Part shown: in pieces, positions 48,873 to 57,674 of the stretch
Numbering within the stretch: the first letter of the stretch is position 1
Layout of the letters: every line of letters begins with the position of its first letter
Source: Sphingomonas sp. CFBP 13720
GTDB lineage: Bacteria; Pseudomonadota; Alphaproteobacteria; Sphingomonadales; Sphingomonadaceae
Length of the DNA: 64,000 nucleotides
Assembly (NCBI RefSeq): GCF_014842075.1
Contig: NZ_JACYVA010000001.1
Span: forward strand, 890,278-954,277
Direction: 5' to 3'
Translations under genes and position numbers: made by a program
The notes under the pieces: generated by a model
What the model saw: the letters and a program-made list of their open reading frames with translations, nothing else
Database searches by the model: none
What the model was told of the DNA's origin: nothing

Positions 48873-48953
48873 GTCACCCCGGCGAAGGCCGGGGTCTCCC
48901 GCGGCTGACGTGCCGCCCTGTTACCGGGAGATCCCGGCCTTCGCCGGGATGAC
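48873..48953. repeat. Inverted pair of REP elements (REPIN-like)
   Basis: A 29-bp left arm (48873-48901, starting GTCACCCCGG) and right arm (48925-48953) are inverted copies with about two mismatches around a 23-bp spacer; each arm is itself palindromic (CCCCGGCGAAGGCCGGGG). The head GTCACCCCGG...CCGGGGTC is shared with the repeats at 51943 and 52318. Confidence 0.85.
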
Positions 48954-48975
48954 GTAGTGATCGTCGGGTCGGCCC

Positions 48976-50325
48976 CTACTTCATCAGCACCAGTTCCTCG
49001 GCCATCGTCGGGTGCAGCGCGACGGTCTGGTCGAACTGGTCCTTGGTCAGCCCGGCCTTCACCGCGATCGCCGCCGCCTGCAAGATCTCCGGCGCGTCCG
49101 GCCCGATCATGTGCAGCCCGACGATCCGCCCCGTCACGTCGTCGCAGATCATCTTGTACAGCGCGCGTTCGTTGCGCCCGGCCAGCACGTTCTTCATCGG
49201 GCGGAAGTCGGACAAATACACCTTGACCGACCCCAGCTTGCCCTTGGCCTCGCCCTCGGTCATGCCGACGCCCGCCATCGGCGGATGGCTGAACACCGCC
49301 GCCGGAATATTCTCGTAATCCAGCATCACGTCCTTCCCGCCATAGGTCCGGTCGGCGAACGCCTGTCCCTCGCGGATCGCGACCGGGGTAAGCTGCACGC
49401 GGTTGGTGACGTCGCCGACGGCATAGATCGACGGACAGGACGACTGCGCCTGATCGTTGACCTGTACCGCGCCCTTGGCGTCGAGCGTGACGCCTGCGCT
49501 GTCGAGGCCCAGTCCGGCGGTGTTGGGCACGCGGCCGGTGGCGAACAGCACCATGTCGACCGTCAGCGGTTCGTGGTTCGACATCTTGACGGTCAGGCAG
49601 CCGTCGTCGCCCTTCTCGATCCCCTCGAACTCTGCATGGAAGCGGAACTCGATCCCCTTGGTCATCGAAATCTGGAGCAGCCGGTCGCGGATCGATTCGT
49701 CATAGCCGCGCAGGATCACGTCGGTGCGATTGATGAGCGTGACGTGCGCGCCGAACTGGTGGAACACCCCGGCGAATTCGTTGGCGATATAGCCCGCGCC
49801 TGCGATCAGCACGCGCTTCGGGATCGCGTCGATGTGGAACACCTCGTTCGACGTGATGCCATGCTCCGCACCCGAGCAGGACGGCACCGCCGGCGTCGCC
49901 CCGACCGCGATCAGGATGCGTTCGGCGGTCACCTCGCGTCCCGATGCCAGCCGCACCGAATGCGGGCCGGTCACGACCGCGCGTTCGCCGATGATCTCGA
50001 CGCCGTGGTTGGTCAGCGTGCTGGTATACGCCGCGTTGATCCGGTCGACCTCCGCCAGCACATTGTCGCGTAGCCGGACCCAGCTGAAATCGCATTGCGG
50101 CGGCACGTCCCATCCGAACGCCGCCGCATCGCGCAGATCCTCGGCGAAATGCGCGCCATAGACCAACAGCTTCTTGGGCACGCAGCCGCGGATGACGCAG
50201 GTGCCGCCGACGCGATATTCCTCCGCCACCGCGACTTTGGCGCCATAGGCGGCCGATACCCGCGCCGCGCGCGTGCCGCCCGATCCGGCACCGATGACGA
50301 AAAGGTCGTAGTCGTAATCGCTCAT
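48976..50325 (-). CDS. gor: Glutathione-disulfide reductase
   Basis: A 449-residue flavoprotein with an FAD motif (GAGSGGTRAARVSAAYGAKV), redox-active Cys43/Cys48 (GGTCVIRGCVPKK), NAD(P) motif VLIAGAGYIANEFAG followed by NRTD, and the C-terminal catalytic ALHPTMAEE. The redox loop CVIRGC with arginine fits the glutathione reductase group. It overlaps the pgi stop by four bases. Regenerates GSH from GSSG with NADPH. Confidence 0.94.
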   Translation of the reverse strand: MSDYDYDLFVIGAGSGGTRAARVSAAYGAKVAVAEEYRVGGTCVIRGCVPKKLLVYGAHFAEDLRDAAAFGWDVPPQCDFSWVRLRDNVLAEVDRINAAYTSTLTNHGVEIIGERAVVTGPHSVRLASGREVTAERILIAVGATPAVPSCSGAEHGITSNEVFHIDAIPKRVLIAGAGYIANEFAGVFHQFGAHVTLINRTDVILRGYDESIRDRLLQISMTKGIEFRFHAEFEGIEKGDDGCLTVKMSNHEPLTVDMVLFATGRVPNTAGLGLDSAGVTLDAKGAVQVNDQAQSSCPSIYAVGDVTNRVQLTPVAIREGQAFADRTYGGKDVMLDYENIPAAVFSHPPMAGVGMTEGEAKGKLGSVKVYLSDFRPMKNVLAGRNERALYKMICDDVTGRIVGLHMIGPDAPEILQAAAIAVKAGLTKDQFDQTVALHPTMAEELVLMK

Positions 50326-51818
50326 GCAAGCCCTGCCCGTGTCAGAAGATCGTTGGTCGACGCATCGAACGTCTGACCGCCCGCATCGGCTGCCTTCGCC
50401 ATTTCCTTGCCCAGCTCGACGCCGAACTGGTCGAACGGGTTGATGCCGATCAGCACCGCGTTCACGAACGTCCGCTGTTCGTAGAACGCGATCAGCGCGC
50501 CCAGCGTCCGGGCGTCCAGATCGTTCAGCAACAGCGTCGACGACGGCCGGTCGCCGGCATAGGCACGCGCCGGATCGGCATTCGCCTTGCCCGCCATCAA
50601 GGCAGCGCCCTGTGCGAAGGCGTTCAGCAGCAGCTGACGATGATGACCGGGGTCGAGCGTATCGCCCGCTTCGATCACGGCGACGAATTCCAGCGGCACG
50701 ATGCGCGTGCCCTGATGCAGCAGCTGGAACACCGCGTGCTGCGCGTCGGTGCCGACACCGCCCCAGGTGATCGGGGCCGAGTTGCGCGACAGCGGTTCGC
50801 CCGCCGCCGTCACCGACTTGCCGTTCGATTCCATCTCAAGCTGTTGCAGGTACGACGGCAGCAGCCGCAGCCGTTCGTCATAGGCGAAGGTCGCGCGTGT
50901 CTCGCACCCGACGACCTGCGAATAATACAGGTCGGCGAACGCGGCCAGCACCGGCGCATTGGCGGCCGGCTCCGCGTCGCGGAAATGGCGGTCCATGATC
51001 GCCGCGCCTTCGAGCAGTTCGGCATAGGCATCGAAGCCCAGCGCCAGCGCGAAGGGAAATCCGATCGACGACCATAGCGAATAGCGCCCACCGACCGAAT
51101 CGCTGAACGGCAGCACGCGCGTTTCGTCCACGCCCCATTCCACCGCCTTGTCGGGCGCGGCGGTCAGCGCGATCACGCGGCCATAGGGATCTTCGACCCC
51201 GCCCTCCGCCATCCACGCCATCGCCGACGCGGCGTTCAGCATCGTTTCGGTCGTCGTGAAGGTCTTCGATGCGACGACCAGCAGCGTCGCCTGCGGATCG
51301 AAGCGCTTCACTGCTTCCTCCATCGCTACGCCGTCGACGTTCGACACGATCGCGACGTCGTACCGGTCCTCGTCACGGCCCAGCGCGTCGAAGATCAGGT
51401 CGGGGCCGAGCGCGGACCCGCCGATGCCGACGTGCAGGATGTGCCGCACCGGGCCGAACGCATCCGCCTCGATCGCGTCGATCACCGCGCGCATCCGCGC
51501 CTGGAACCCGCGCGCGCGGGCGACATCGTCCTCATTGCCGACGCCGCGCTCGGCGGTATGCGTCGCGGCGCGGCCCTCGGTCGTGTTGATTGCCGCGCCG
51601 TCGAACAGCGCCTCGCGCTTCGCGGCCAGTTCCATCGTCGTGCACAGCCCGGTGAACGCCGTGATCGCGGCATCGTCCAGATGCGTCTTGGCCCAGTCGA
51701 AATGAATGCCGCCCACGTCGAGCGTCAGCTTGCCCAGCCGGTCGGGATCGTTCGCGAACAATTCGGTGAGCGTCGTACGCTCCAGCCCCTCGATCGCGGA
51801 CCAGTCCTGCATCGCCAT
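50322..51818 (-). CDS. pgi: Glucose-6-phosphate isomerase
   Basis: A 498-residue enzyme with HVGIGGSALGP, the sugar-phosphate loop SKTFTTTET, the signature region DSVGGRYSLWSSIGFP, and EQRTFVNAVLIGINPFDQFGVELGK, shown here as NPFDQFGVELGKEMA. It interconverts glucose- and fructose-6-phosphate. The start at 51818 is preceded by GAGG; a second ATG lies at 51812. Operon with gor. Confidence 0.96.
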   Translation of the reverse strand: MAMQDWSAIEGLERTTLTELFANDPDRLGKLTLDVGGIHFDWAKTHLDDAAITAFTGLCTTMELAAKREALFDGAAINTTEGRAATHTAERGVGNEDDVARARGFQARMRAVIDAIEADAFGPVRHILHVGIGGSALGPDLIFDALGRDEDRYDVAIVSNVDGVAMEEAVKRFDPQATLLVVASKTFTTTETMLNAASAMAWMAEGGVEDPYGRVIALTAAPDKAVEWGVDETRVLPFSDSVGGRYSLWSSIGFPFALALGFDAYAELLEGAAIMDRHFRDAEPAANAPVLAAFADLYYSQVVGCETRATFAYDERLRLLPSYLQQLEMESNGKSVTAAGEPLSRNSAPITWGGVGTDAQHAVFQLLHQGTRIVPLEFVAVIEAGDTLDPGHHRQLLLNAFAQGAALMAGKANADPARAYAGDRPSSTLLLNDLDARTLGALIAFYEQRTFVNAVLIGINPFDQFGVELGKEMAKAADAGGQTFDASTNDLLTRAGLA

Positions 51819-51942
51819 ATCGTGCCTCGTTTCGTCTGGAATCTCGGGTCTGCCCTAGGGCGGATGACGGGGGCAGGTCCAGTGGCGATGCGGGGTGGAC
51901 GAACGCAGTGTCGGACCGACGGGTGCAGCAGCCCCGTCGTTC

Positions 51943-52345
51943 GTCACCCCGGACCTGTTCCGGGGTCCACGGTTCGGGCAGATACCGTCGTCGATGATCG
52001 ACCGCCAGCCCTGCGTCTATATTCTGTCGACCGCCTATAACGGCACACTCTATGTCGGTGTGACCGCCGATCTGCTCCGCCGCGTGGCACAGCACCGCGC
52101 CGAAACATTGGGCGGATTCACCGCACGACAACAGATAAAGCGGCTCGTCTACTGGGAATTGTTCGAAACGATGGAAGCCGCCATCCTGCGCGAAAAGCAG
52201 CTGAAACGGTAGCGCAGGGACTGGAAGCGCAACCTGATCGAACGGACGAACCCCGCGTGGAACGACCTTGCGGTCGGCTTCGGCCTTCCGCCACTTCCGC
52301 CAATGCTACGTGGCGCGGTGGACCCCGGAACAGGTCCGGGGTGAC
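51943..52345. mobile_element. Candidate small element: 28-bp inverted repeats bounding a GIY-YIG gene
   Basis: The 28-bp sequence at 51943-51970 (head GTCACCCCGG, tail CCGGGGTCCAC) recurs as an exact inverted copy at 52318-52345, and each copy is itself an imperfect palindrome. Between them lies only the GIY-YIG frame, whose readthrough stop falls inside the right repeat. The layout resembles REP elements flanking their own nuclease gene, as RAYT transposases do in other bacteria, but with a GIY-YIG nuclease. No target duplication was identified. Confidence 0.6.
51994..52344 (+). pseudogene. GIY-YIG nuclease-family gene with in-frame TAG
   Basis: From the ATG at 51994 the frame reads MIDRQPCVYILSTAYNGTLY, then VGVTADLLRRVAQHR and EKQLKR, the start of a small GIY-YIG (UPF0213-like) protein of about 95-115 residues. 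A TAG at 52210-52212 follows EKQLKR. The same frame then continues RRDWKRNLIERTNPAWNDL to a TGA at 52342. Family members read KQLKRW at this point, so the TAG replaces a conserved Trp (TGG). If the stop is real, the protein is cut to 72 residues but keeps the GIY-YIG core. Confidence 0.85.
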
Positions 52346-52444
52346 GGCACGGCGGGCGGTCGGTCAGGATCGAAGGGCGGGCGTCCGGGCGCTACTTCCC
52401 CCATCCCGCTTGACGCCCCGGCCTGCGCCAAGCAATGCAAAACC

Positions 52445-53278
52445 ATGGTTCCCGATCCCGTCCCCGCGACTGCCGCGCCCGCCGCAACGCCCGCCAAGCC
52501 GAAACGGTCGGAGGCGGCGGATCTGCTGGTCTTCCTGCTGAAGCTGGCGATCGCGGTGTTCGTGATCCGGTCGTTCCTGTTCTCGCCCTTCTCGATCCCG
52601 TCGGGGTCGATGCAGCCGCGGCTGCTGATCGGCGACTATCTGTTCATCACCAAATGGAATTACGGCTATTCCCGGCACTCGCTGCCGTGGAGCATGCCGC
52701 TGATCCCCGGCCGCATCCTGCCCCGCACCCCGGCGCGCGGCGATGTGGTGGTGTTCAAAGCGCCGCCGGCCGCGCGACAGGATTATATCAAGCGCGTAAT
52801 CGGCATCCCCGGCGACAATATCCAGATGCGCGCCGGACAATTGTTCCTGAACGGCACCGCGATCGCGAAGCAGCGCGTGCCCGACCTGATCGTACCGGTG
52901 TCACCCAACAGCGGCTGTGCGTACGAATTTCAGGATACGGTCGCGGGAGCCGTCGTCTGCCGCTATCCGCAGTTCCGCGAGACGCTGCCGAACGGTAAAT
53001 CGTACAACGTCCTCGACCTAGGCCCGACCGAGGCCGACGATACCGGGGTGTTCACCGTGCCGGCAGGCCATGCGTTCCTGATGGGCGACAATCGCGACGA
53101 CAGCGCCGACAGCCGTTTCCCCGCGCGCGAAGGCGGCGGGATCGGCATCGTGCCCTTGGAGAATATCGAGGGCAAGGCGGTCGTCACCTTCTGGTCGACC
53201 GACGGATCGGCGCAATGGCTGCTGCCGTGGACATGGTTCAGCGCCGCGCGGTGGAGCCGGATTGGGGAAGGCTTCTGA
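52445..53278 (+). CDS. lepB: Signal peptidase I
   Basis: A 277-residue membrane peptidase: a short Pro/Ala-rich N-terminus, a TM segment at about 27-47, catalytic Ser55 (PSGSMQPRLL), Lys116 (DYIKRVIGIPGD) and the GDNRDDSADSR box. It cleaves signal peptides from exported proteins. The start at 52445 is the only sensible ATG; the frame is open upstream through the repeat. It overlaps rnc, as in many proteobacteria. Confidence 0.95.
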   Translation: MVPDPVPATAAPAATPAKPKRSEAADLLVFLLKLAIAVFVIRSFLFSPFSIPSGSMQPRLLIGDYLFITKWNYGYSRHSLPWSMPLIPGRILPRTPARGDVVVFKAPPAARQDYIKRVIGIPGDNIQMRAGQLFLNGTAIAKQRVPDLIVPVSPNSGCAYEFQDTVAGAVVCRYPQFRETLPNGKSYNVLDLGPTEADDTGVFTVPAGHAFLMGDNRDDSADSRFPAREGGGIGIVPLENIEGKAVVTFWSTDGSAQWLLPWTWFSAARWSRIGEGF

Positions 53279-53943
53279 ACGACGCGATCGCCCGCTGGGT
53301 CGCGGACGCGCTGGGCCGCGCGCCGATCCGCCCCGACGATTATGCCCGCGCGCTGACGCATGGCAGCACGGCGCACGCGACCTACGAACGGCTCGAATTT
53401 CTCGGGGACCGGGTGCTCGGGCTGGCGATGGCCGAATGGCTGTACGAGCGCTTCCCGGCCGAAAGCGAAGGCGCGCTGTCGAAACGGTTCAACGCGCTGG
53501 TGACCGGCGCGGTATGCGCCGACGTCGCGCGCGCGATCGGCGTGGTACCGCATCTCAGGCTCGGCAAACAGGCGCGCGACGACGGCGCGGGCGACAGCGA
53601 CAATGTGCTGGGCGACGTGATGGAGGCGCTGATCGGTGCCTTCTATCTCGATCACGGCCACGACGCCGCGCGCGACCTTGTCCGCCGGCTGTGGGGTACG
53701 CGGATCGACGCGCAGGTGCGGGTGCCGCGCCACCCCAAATCCGCGTTGCAGGAATGGGCCGCCGCCAACAACCGCCGCCCGCCCGAATACAGCATCGTCG
53801 ACAAATCCGGTCCCGGCCACGCCCCCCGCTTCACGGTGCGCGCGACGATCGGCCGGCTCGCCAGCGCGGAAGCGACCGGCACGTCGAAGCAGGAAGCCGA
53901 AACGGCGGCGGCATTGGCGCTGCTGGCGCAACTCGGCGGCTAG
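53233..53943 (+). CDS. rnc: Ribonuclease III
   Basis: About 236 residues. The catalytic signature ERLEFLGDRVLGL (Glu55, Asp59) and GDVMEALIGAFYLDHG are present, followed by a C-terminal double-stranded-RNA-binding domain (KSALQEWAAANNRRPPEY, GTSKQEAETAAALALL). The start is uncertain: ATGs at 53233 and 53215 lie inside lepB, giving overlaps of 46-64 bp, and neither has a clear ribosome-binding site. It processes rRNA and mRNA. Confidence 0.92.
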   Translation: MVQRRAVEPDWGRLLNDAIARWVADALGRAPIRPDDYARALTHGSTAHATYERLEFLGDRVLGLAMAEWLYERFPAESEGALSKRFNALVTGAVCADVARAIGVVPHLRLGKQARDDGAGDSDNVLGDVMEALIGAFYLDHGHDAARDLVRRLWGTRIDAQVRVPRHPKSALQEWAAANNRRPPEYSIVDKSGPGHAPRFTVRATIGRLASAEATGTSKQEAETAAALALLAQLGG

Positions 53944-54231
53944 CGCCTGCGAGATCGGTGCGGCGCGGATTTTCAATCCGCTGCTAGGCGGCGGAACCCA
54001 CGCTGCGCCGCGCCGAAAACACCCTGCCGTGTGTGCGGTCGCAGGACGTTTGATGAAGCTGGTGCAGGCGGGTCGCAAACCGCTCCGGCGTATCTTGCCG
54101 TCCCGTCATGCGGGCTGTCGGTCCCATGGGCCGGGCAAGGTTGCACCGGGCGGGCTGATGGGCGCGCCACTGGAACCACCAAATGCCGTGGTCCAGAACC
54201 GTTCAGATAGCCGCAGAACGGATTCGGGACA

Positions 54232-55005
54232 TCACTGAACGGTACGACCTGACGCGTCCGCCGGATCATCCCGCCCCGACCGCCCCTTCGATCGAGACGC
54301 AAAAGCCGATCGCGGTCGCAGCATCCGCAACTCGACCTGCCAGCTCCCCAGCGCCCACAGCGTCCCGAACAGCCACCCCGCCAGCACGTCGCTCGGCCAG
54401 TGGACGCCCATATACACCCGGCTCGCCCCGATCGCCGCGACCAGCAGCGTCGCCGCGCCGACGATCGTACCGCGAACCGCCCGCCCCCGCACCATCGGCA
54501 GCACCAGCGTCGCCAGTGTCAGATACACGATGGCCGAATTGGCGGCATGCCCGCTGGGAAAGCTGCGCGACGTTTCGTCCATCAGATGCGGCACCAGATC
54601 GGGGCGCGCGCGCGACACGACGTCCTTGATGACGGTGTTGGTCCATCCGCCCAGCGCGGTCGCCGCAGCGACCAGCGCCCCTGTGCGCCACCGGCCGCTT
54701 GCCGTCAGCAACAGCGCGGCGATCACGACGATCAGCGTCAGCACCGTCGTGCTGCCCAACGCCGTCACGTCGCGCACGGCGGACGCCAGCCGCGCCGACC
54801 CGACGGGCACCGCGACATCGTCGGCCTGACGCAGCATCAACAGGATACGTGCATCGAACGCGAACGCATCGCCGCCCACCACTCGCGACGCAAGAAACAG
54901 CAGCACCATGACCGCCGCCAACGCCATGGCGATCCATGCGACGCTCCACGGAAAACGCCGCGCAGCACGGGATTCGATCAGGGGAGCAGCATCGTCCATC
55001 GTCAT
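54232..55005 (-). CDS. PAP2-family membrane phosphatase
   Basis: A 257-residue integral membrane protein with about six TM helices and the three-part phosphatase signature: KDVVSRARP, SFPSGHA, and SRVYMGVHWPSD. Such enzymes dephosphorylate lipid diphosphates such as undecaprenyl diphosphate or phosphatidate; the specific lipid is not readable. The start at 55005 has a weak GGTGGGAA upstream; the ATG at 54999 is the alternative. The C-terminal tail is Arg/Ser-rich. Confidence 0.9.
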   Translation of the reverse strand: MTMDDAAPLIESRAARRFPWSVAWIAMALAAVMVLLFLASRVVGGDAFAFDARILLMLRQADDVAVPVGSARLASAVRDVTALGSTTVLTLIVVIAALLLTASGRWRTGALVAAATALGGWTNTVIKDVVSRARPDLVPHLMDETSRSFPSGHAANSAIVYLTLATLVLPMVRGRAVRGTIVGAATLLVAAIGASRVYMGVHWPSDVLAGWLFGTLWALGSWQVELRMLRPRSAFASRSKGRSGRDDPADASGRTVQ

Positions 55006-55481
55006 CGTTTCCCACCCGCCAAATGCGCTGCGGCCGGTTTCCGTCGTCAGAACCGATCGATGCGCGGACAACGTCAACAAACGCCCTAACGGACCAGCAC
55101 GCAAAATTCGAACGCTACCGTCGCGACGCGCGGGCGCCGGACGGCAGCCTGATCCCTGATCGCCTACAACGCGTAAGGGATATCGATGATGCACCCAATG
55201 ACAGCGTCGGCTGGCATCGGCGCGCGCCGGACGGTCGCTGGTCCCGTCGCGGACATACCGCCATAGCTGGCACAGGCGGGCGTCGACCGTCTGGCATCCG
55301 GTCCGCACACCGCGCTACGCGCCTCGCCTGCTGGACGGTCGTCAGGACGGTCGCAATGAGATTGCCCGGTCGTACAACGAAACCAGGCATGCGGCATGGA
55401 CGGACCACGGCAATCGCAACGTTGCCCGGACAGGACCCGAACCCGAAGAAACCTGCAAAATGTAGCGAAATCATTGTGAAC
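55006..55481. other. Intergenic region without recognisable gene
   Basis: Across these 476 bp between the PAP2 gene and tRNA-Arg I found no frame with a ribosome-binding site or family resemblance on either strand, and no repeat, terminator or promoter I could defend. Open frames here are composition artefacts of high G+C. Confidence 0.5.
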
Positions 55482-55562
<81 letters not shown>

Positions 55563-55613
55563 TGCCGTTCAGGCCGTGCGCCTAGCAAAGGTTTTTGCGC
55601 GACGCCAGCCGAT

Positions 55614-56276
55614 TCACGCGTCCGTTGCGATCTTCGCGGGCGGAGCCGGGGTTTTCGGGCGGAATGCGCACAGATCGGCGACGGGACAGCGCCAGCATTC
55701 GGGTCGCCGCGCCTTGCAGACATAGCGGCCGTGCAGGATCAACCAGTGATGCGCGTGCAGCCGGAACGGTGCGGGCACCACGCGTTCCAGCACCGCCTCC
55801 ACCGCATTCGGGGTCTTGCCGCGCGCAAGGCCGGTGCGGTTGCCGACGCGGAAGATATGCGTGTCGACCGCAAAGGTCTCCGCGCCGAACGCGACGTTCA
55901 TCACGACGTTGGCGGTCTTGCGCCCGACCCCCGGCAACGCTTCGAGCGCGGCACGGTCCGGCGGCACCGCGCCGCCGTGATTCGCGACCAGCGCCTCGCT
56001 GAGCGCGATCACGTTCTTCGCCTTGGTGTTGAACAGCCCGATCGTGCGGATATGCTGTTTGAGCGCGTCCAGCCCCAGCGCGACCATCTTTTCGGGCGTA
56101 TCGACCTGCGCGAACAGCGAGCGCGTCGCCTTGTTCACGCCGGCATCGGTCGCCTGTGCCGACAGCACCACCGCGACCAGCAGCGTATAATCGTTGACCG
56201 ATTCGAGTTCGGTTTCGGGATGCGGATTATCCTCCGCCAGCCGTCGAAAGAAATCGAAGACGTCGGCCCGCTTCAA
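55614..56276 (-). CDS. nth: Endonuclease III, TTG start
   Basis: A 220-residue base-excision glycosylase/AP lyase. It has the HhH motif LPGVGRKTANVVMNVAFG with the catalytic Lys, the Asp in AVDTHIFRV, and a 4Fe-4S cluster with spacing C-x6-C-x2-C-x5-C at the C-terminus. The start is set at the TTG at 56276: it overlaps the dapB stop (TTGA), and the resulting N-terminus KRADVFDFFRRLAEDNPHP aligns end to end with E. coli Nth. An ATG at 56330 would add 18 residues inside dapB. Confidence 0.93.
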   Translation of the reverse strand: MKRADVFDFFRRLAEDNPHPETELESVNDYTLLVAVVLSAQATDAGVNKATRSLFAQVDTPEKMVALGLDALKQHIRTIGLFNTKAKNVIALSEALVANHGGAVPPDRAALEALPGVGRKTANVVMNVAFGAETFAVDTHIFRVGNRTGLARGKTPNAVEAVLERVVPAPFRLHAHHWLILHGRYVCKARRPECWRCPVADLCAFRPKTPAPPAKIATDA

Positions 56277-57001
56277 GCGTCGAGCACCGCATCCATCGTA
56301 TACCGGCCCGGTGCCGCCATCGCCAGCCACAGCGCCGCGCGTACCGCACCGCGCGCGAACAGCGCGCGATCGTCGGCGCGGTGGCCCAGTTCGATCCGCT
56401 CGCCCTCGCCCGCGAACACGACCTGATGATCGCCGATCACGCTGCCGCCGCGCAGCGAGGCGAAGCCGATCGTGCCCCCCGCCCGCGCGCCGACCAGCCC
56501 GGCGCGGCCGATCACGCCGCTTTCCTCGAGCGTGGTGCCAAGCCCACGCGCCGCCGCATCGCCCAGCATCAACGCGGTGCCCGACGGGGCATCGACCTTC
56601 AGCCGGTGATGCGTCTCGACGATCTCGATATCCCAGTCCGCGCCCAGCCGCGCCGCCGCGTCGCGCACCAGCCGGCCGAGCAGCGCGATGCCGAGCGAGG
56701 TATTGCCCGTCTGCAACACCGCAATCTCCGCCGCCGCCGCGTCGATGATCCCCTGATGCGTTTCGTCCAGACCGGTGGTGCCGATCACGATCGGCGTACG
56801 CGCCGCCCGCGCGGCGGCGACGTTGCCTTCCAGCGCCAGCGGCGACGAAAAGTCGACCAGAACGTCGGCGCGTTCGGCCAGCGCCAGCGCGTCCCCGCCC
56901 TGATCGGTGCCGCCCGCGCAGGCACCGCCGATCCGGTCGATTTCCTGTTCGATCGCGCGGCCCATGCGCCCCTGCCGTCCGAAGATGCCGATGCTGGTCA
57001 C
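56273..57001 (-). CDS. dapB: 4-hydroxy-tetrahydrodipicolinate reductase, GTG start
   Basis: A 242-residue enzyme of lysine/diaminopimelate synthesis: N-terminal dinucleotide motif SIGIFGRQGRMGRAIEQE, VLVDFSSPLALEGN, IGTTGLDE, and the catalytic ETHHRLKVDAPSGTA. The GTG at 57001 with GAGAAG upstream gives the family-like N-terminus; the open frame further upstream does not resemble DapB. nth follows with a four-base overlap. Confidence 0.94.
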   Translation of the reverse strand: MTSIGIFGRQGRMGRAIEQEIDRIGGACAGGTDQGGDALALAERADVLVDFSSPLALEGNVAAARAARTPIVIGTTGLDETHQGIIDAAAAEIAVLQTGNTSLGIALLGRLVRDAAARLGADWDIEIVETHHRLKVDAPSGTALMLGDAAARGLGTTLEESGVIGRAGLVGARAGGTIGFASLRGGSVIGDHQVVFAGEGERIELGHRADDRALFARGAVRAALWLAMAAPGRYTMDAVLDA

Positions 57002-57263
57002 TGCTTCTCGCCCGCTATGCCCGGACCGTCCGTCGACCCGGGCGTCGCGGTTCCATGGCCGCAAGCCGGGCAAGGTGCAAGCGATTGCGGCGGGGTCGGC
57101 GCGGCGGTACGCACTCCGTCGTCCGGCACGCCCCGGTCGCTCCGGCCGACGCCCGAACGCCACGCGCCGCACGGACGGTCCCGGACGCAGCGGCGGTCAC
57201 GATCGGCGACCGGCGGAAATGGGAAAAGCACCGGGCCGGGGCGGTTCGCCACCCCCGCCTGTG

Positions 57264-57626
57264 CTATCGCGCGACCGATCCGATCGGCGCTTCGGCATAT
57301 TTCGGGTCGGAAGGGTTGAAGTCGGGCTGCGGCACGAAGGTACGTGACGTCAGTGCGACATTGCCCAGACCCGCCAGCTTGAACGTGCCGATCTTGAAAA
57401 CCTTCGGCGCGCTGCCCGCGCGTTCGACCGTCACCGCATCGACGTGCAGGTCGCCGTGCCGGGTCCACAACATGTGCGGTGCCAGCACCATGTCCATGTT
57501 GTTGTAGCGTACCGACAGGCAGATCCGCTGCATCAACGCGAAACGGATGATGTCGCTGATCGTCGCCCGCGCTTCTTCAGCGGCGGCGGCAGCACCATCT
57601 TGGGCGGGGGCGGTCATATTGTGCAT
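57264..57626 (-). CDS. Conserved small protein, possibly leaderless
   Basis: A 120-residue protein with a short disordered N-terminus and a helix-strand core (SDIIRFALMQRICLSVRYNN, APHMLWTRHGDLHVDAVTV) whose style recalls a WYL-type ligand-binding module lacking a DNA-binding part. That assignment is weak. ATGs at 57626 and 57617 have no ribosome-binding site. A well-formed -35/-10 pair places transcription start within a few bases of 57626, so the message is probably leaderless. The adjacent genes are unrelated. Confidence 0.7.
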   Translation of the reverse strand: MHNMTAPAQDGAAAAAEEARATISDIIRFALMQRICLSVRYNNMDMVLAPHMLWTRHGDLHVDAVTVERAGSAPKVFKIGTFKLAGLGNVALTSRTFVPQPDFNPSDPKYAEAPIGSVAR

Positions 57627-57634
57627 CGCAACAT

Positions 57635-57663
57635 AATATAGCGAATGGCAGTTTTTCCGGCAA
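57635..57663 (-). promoter_or_regulatory. Sigma-70-like promoter of the gene at 57264-57626
   Basis: On the minus strand TTGCCG (57658-57663) and TATATT (57635-57640) have the ideal 17-bp spacing. The -10 box ends 8 bp before the ATG at 57624-57626, which puts the predicted transcript start at or next to the start codon. Confidence 0.7.
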
Positions 57664-57674
57664 GGGGTAGGCGT

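Noticed and set aside
48695..48975. CRISPR array
   Set aside because: The repeats are inverted palindromes in single pairs, not regularly spaced direct repeats, and no cas genes are present.
51943..52345. Insertion sequence with a classical transposase
   Set aside because: No DDE, HUH or RAYT-type transposase motif is present; the only frame is GIY-YIG.
52268..52444. Upstream extension of lepB to a start at 52268
   Set aside because: The extension runs through the palindromic repeat and the end of the GIY-YIG frame and has no signal-peptidase character.
55006..55481. Plus-strand frame ending in the tRNA-Arg region
   Set aside because: Its last residues are an antisense reading of the tRNA gene, a frequent false protein, and the upstream part has no family likeness.
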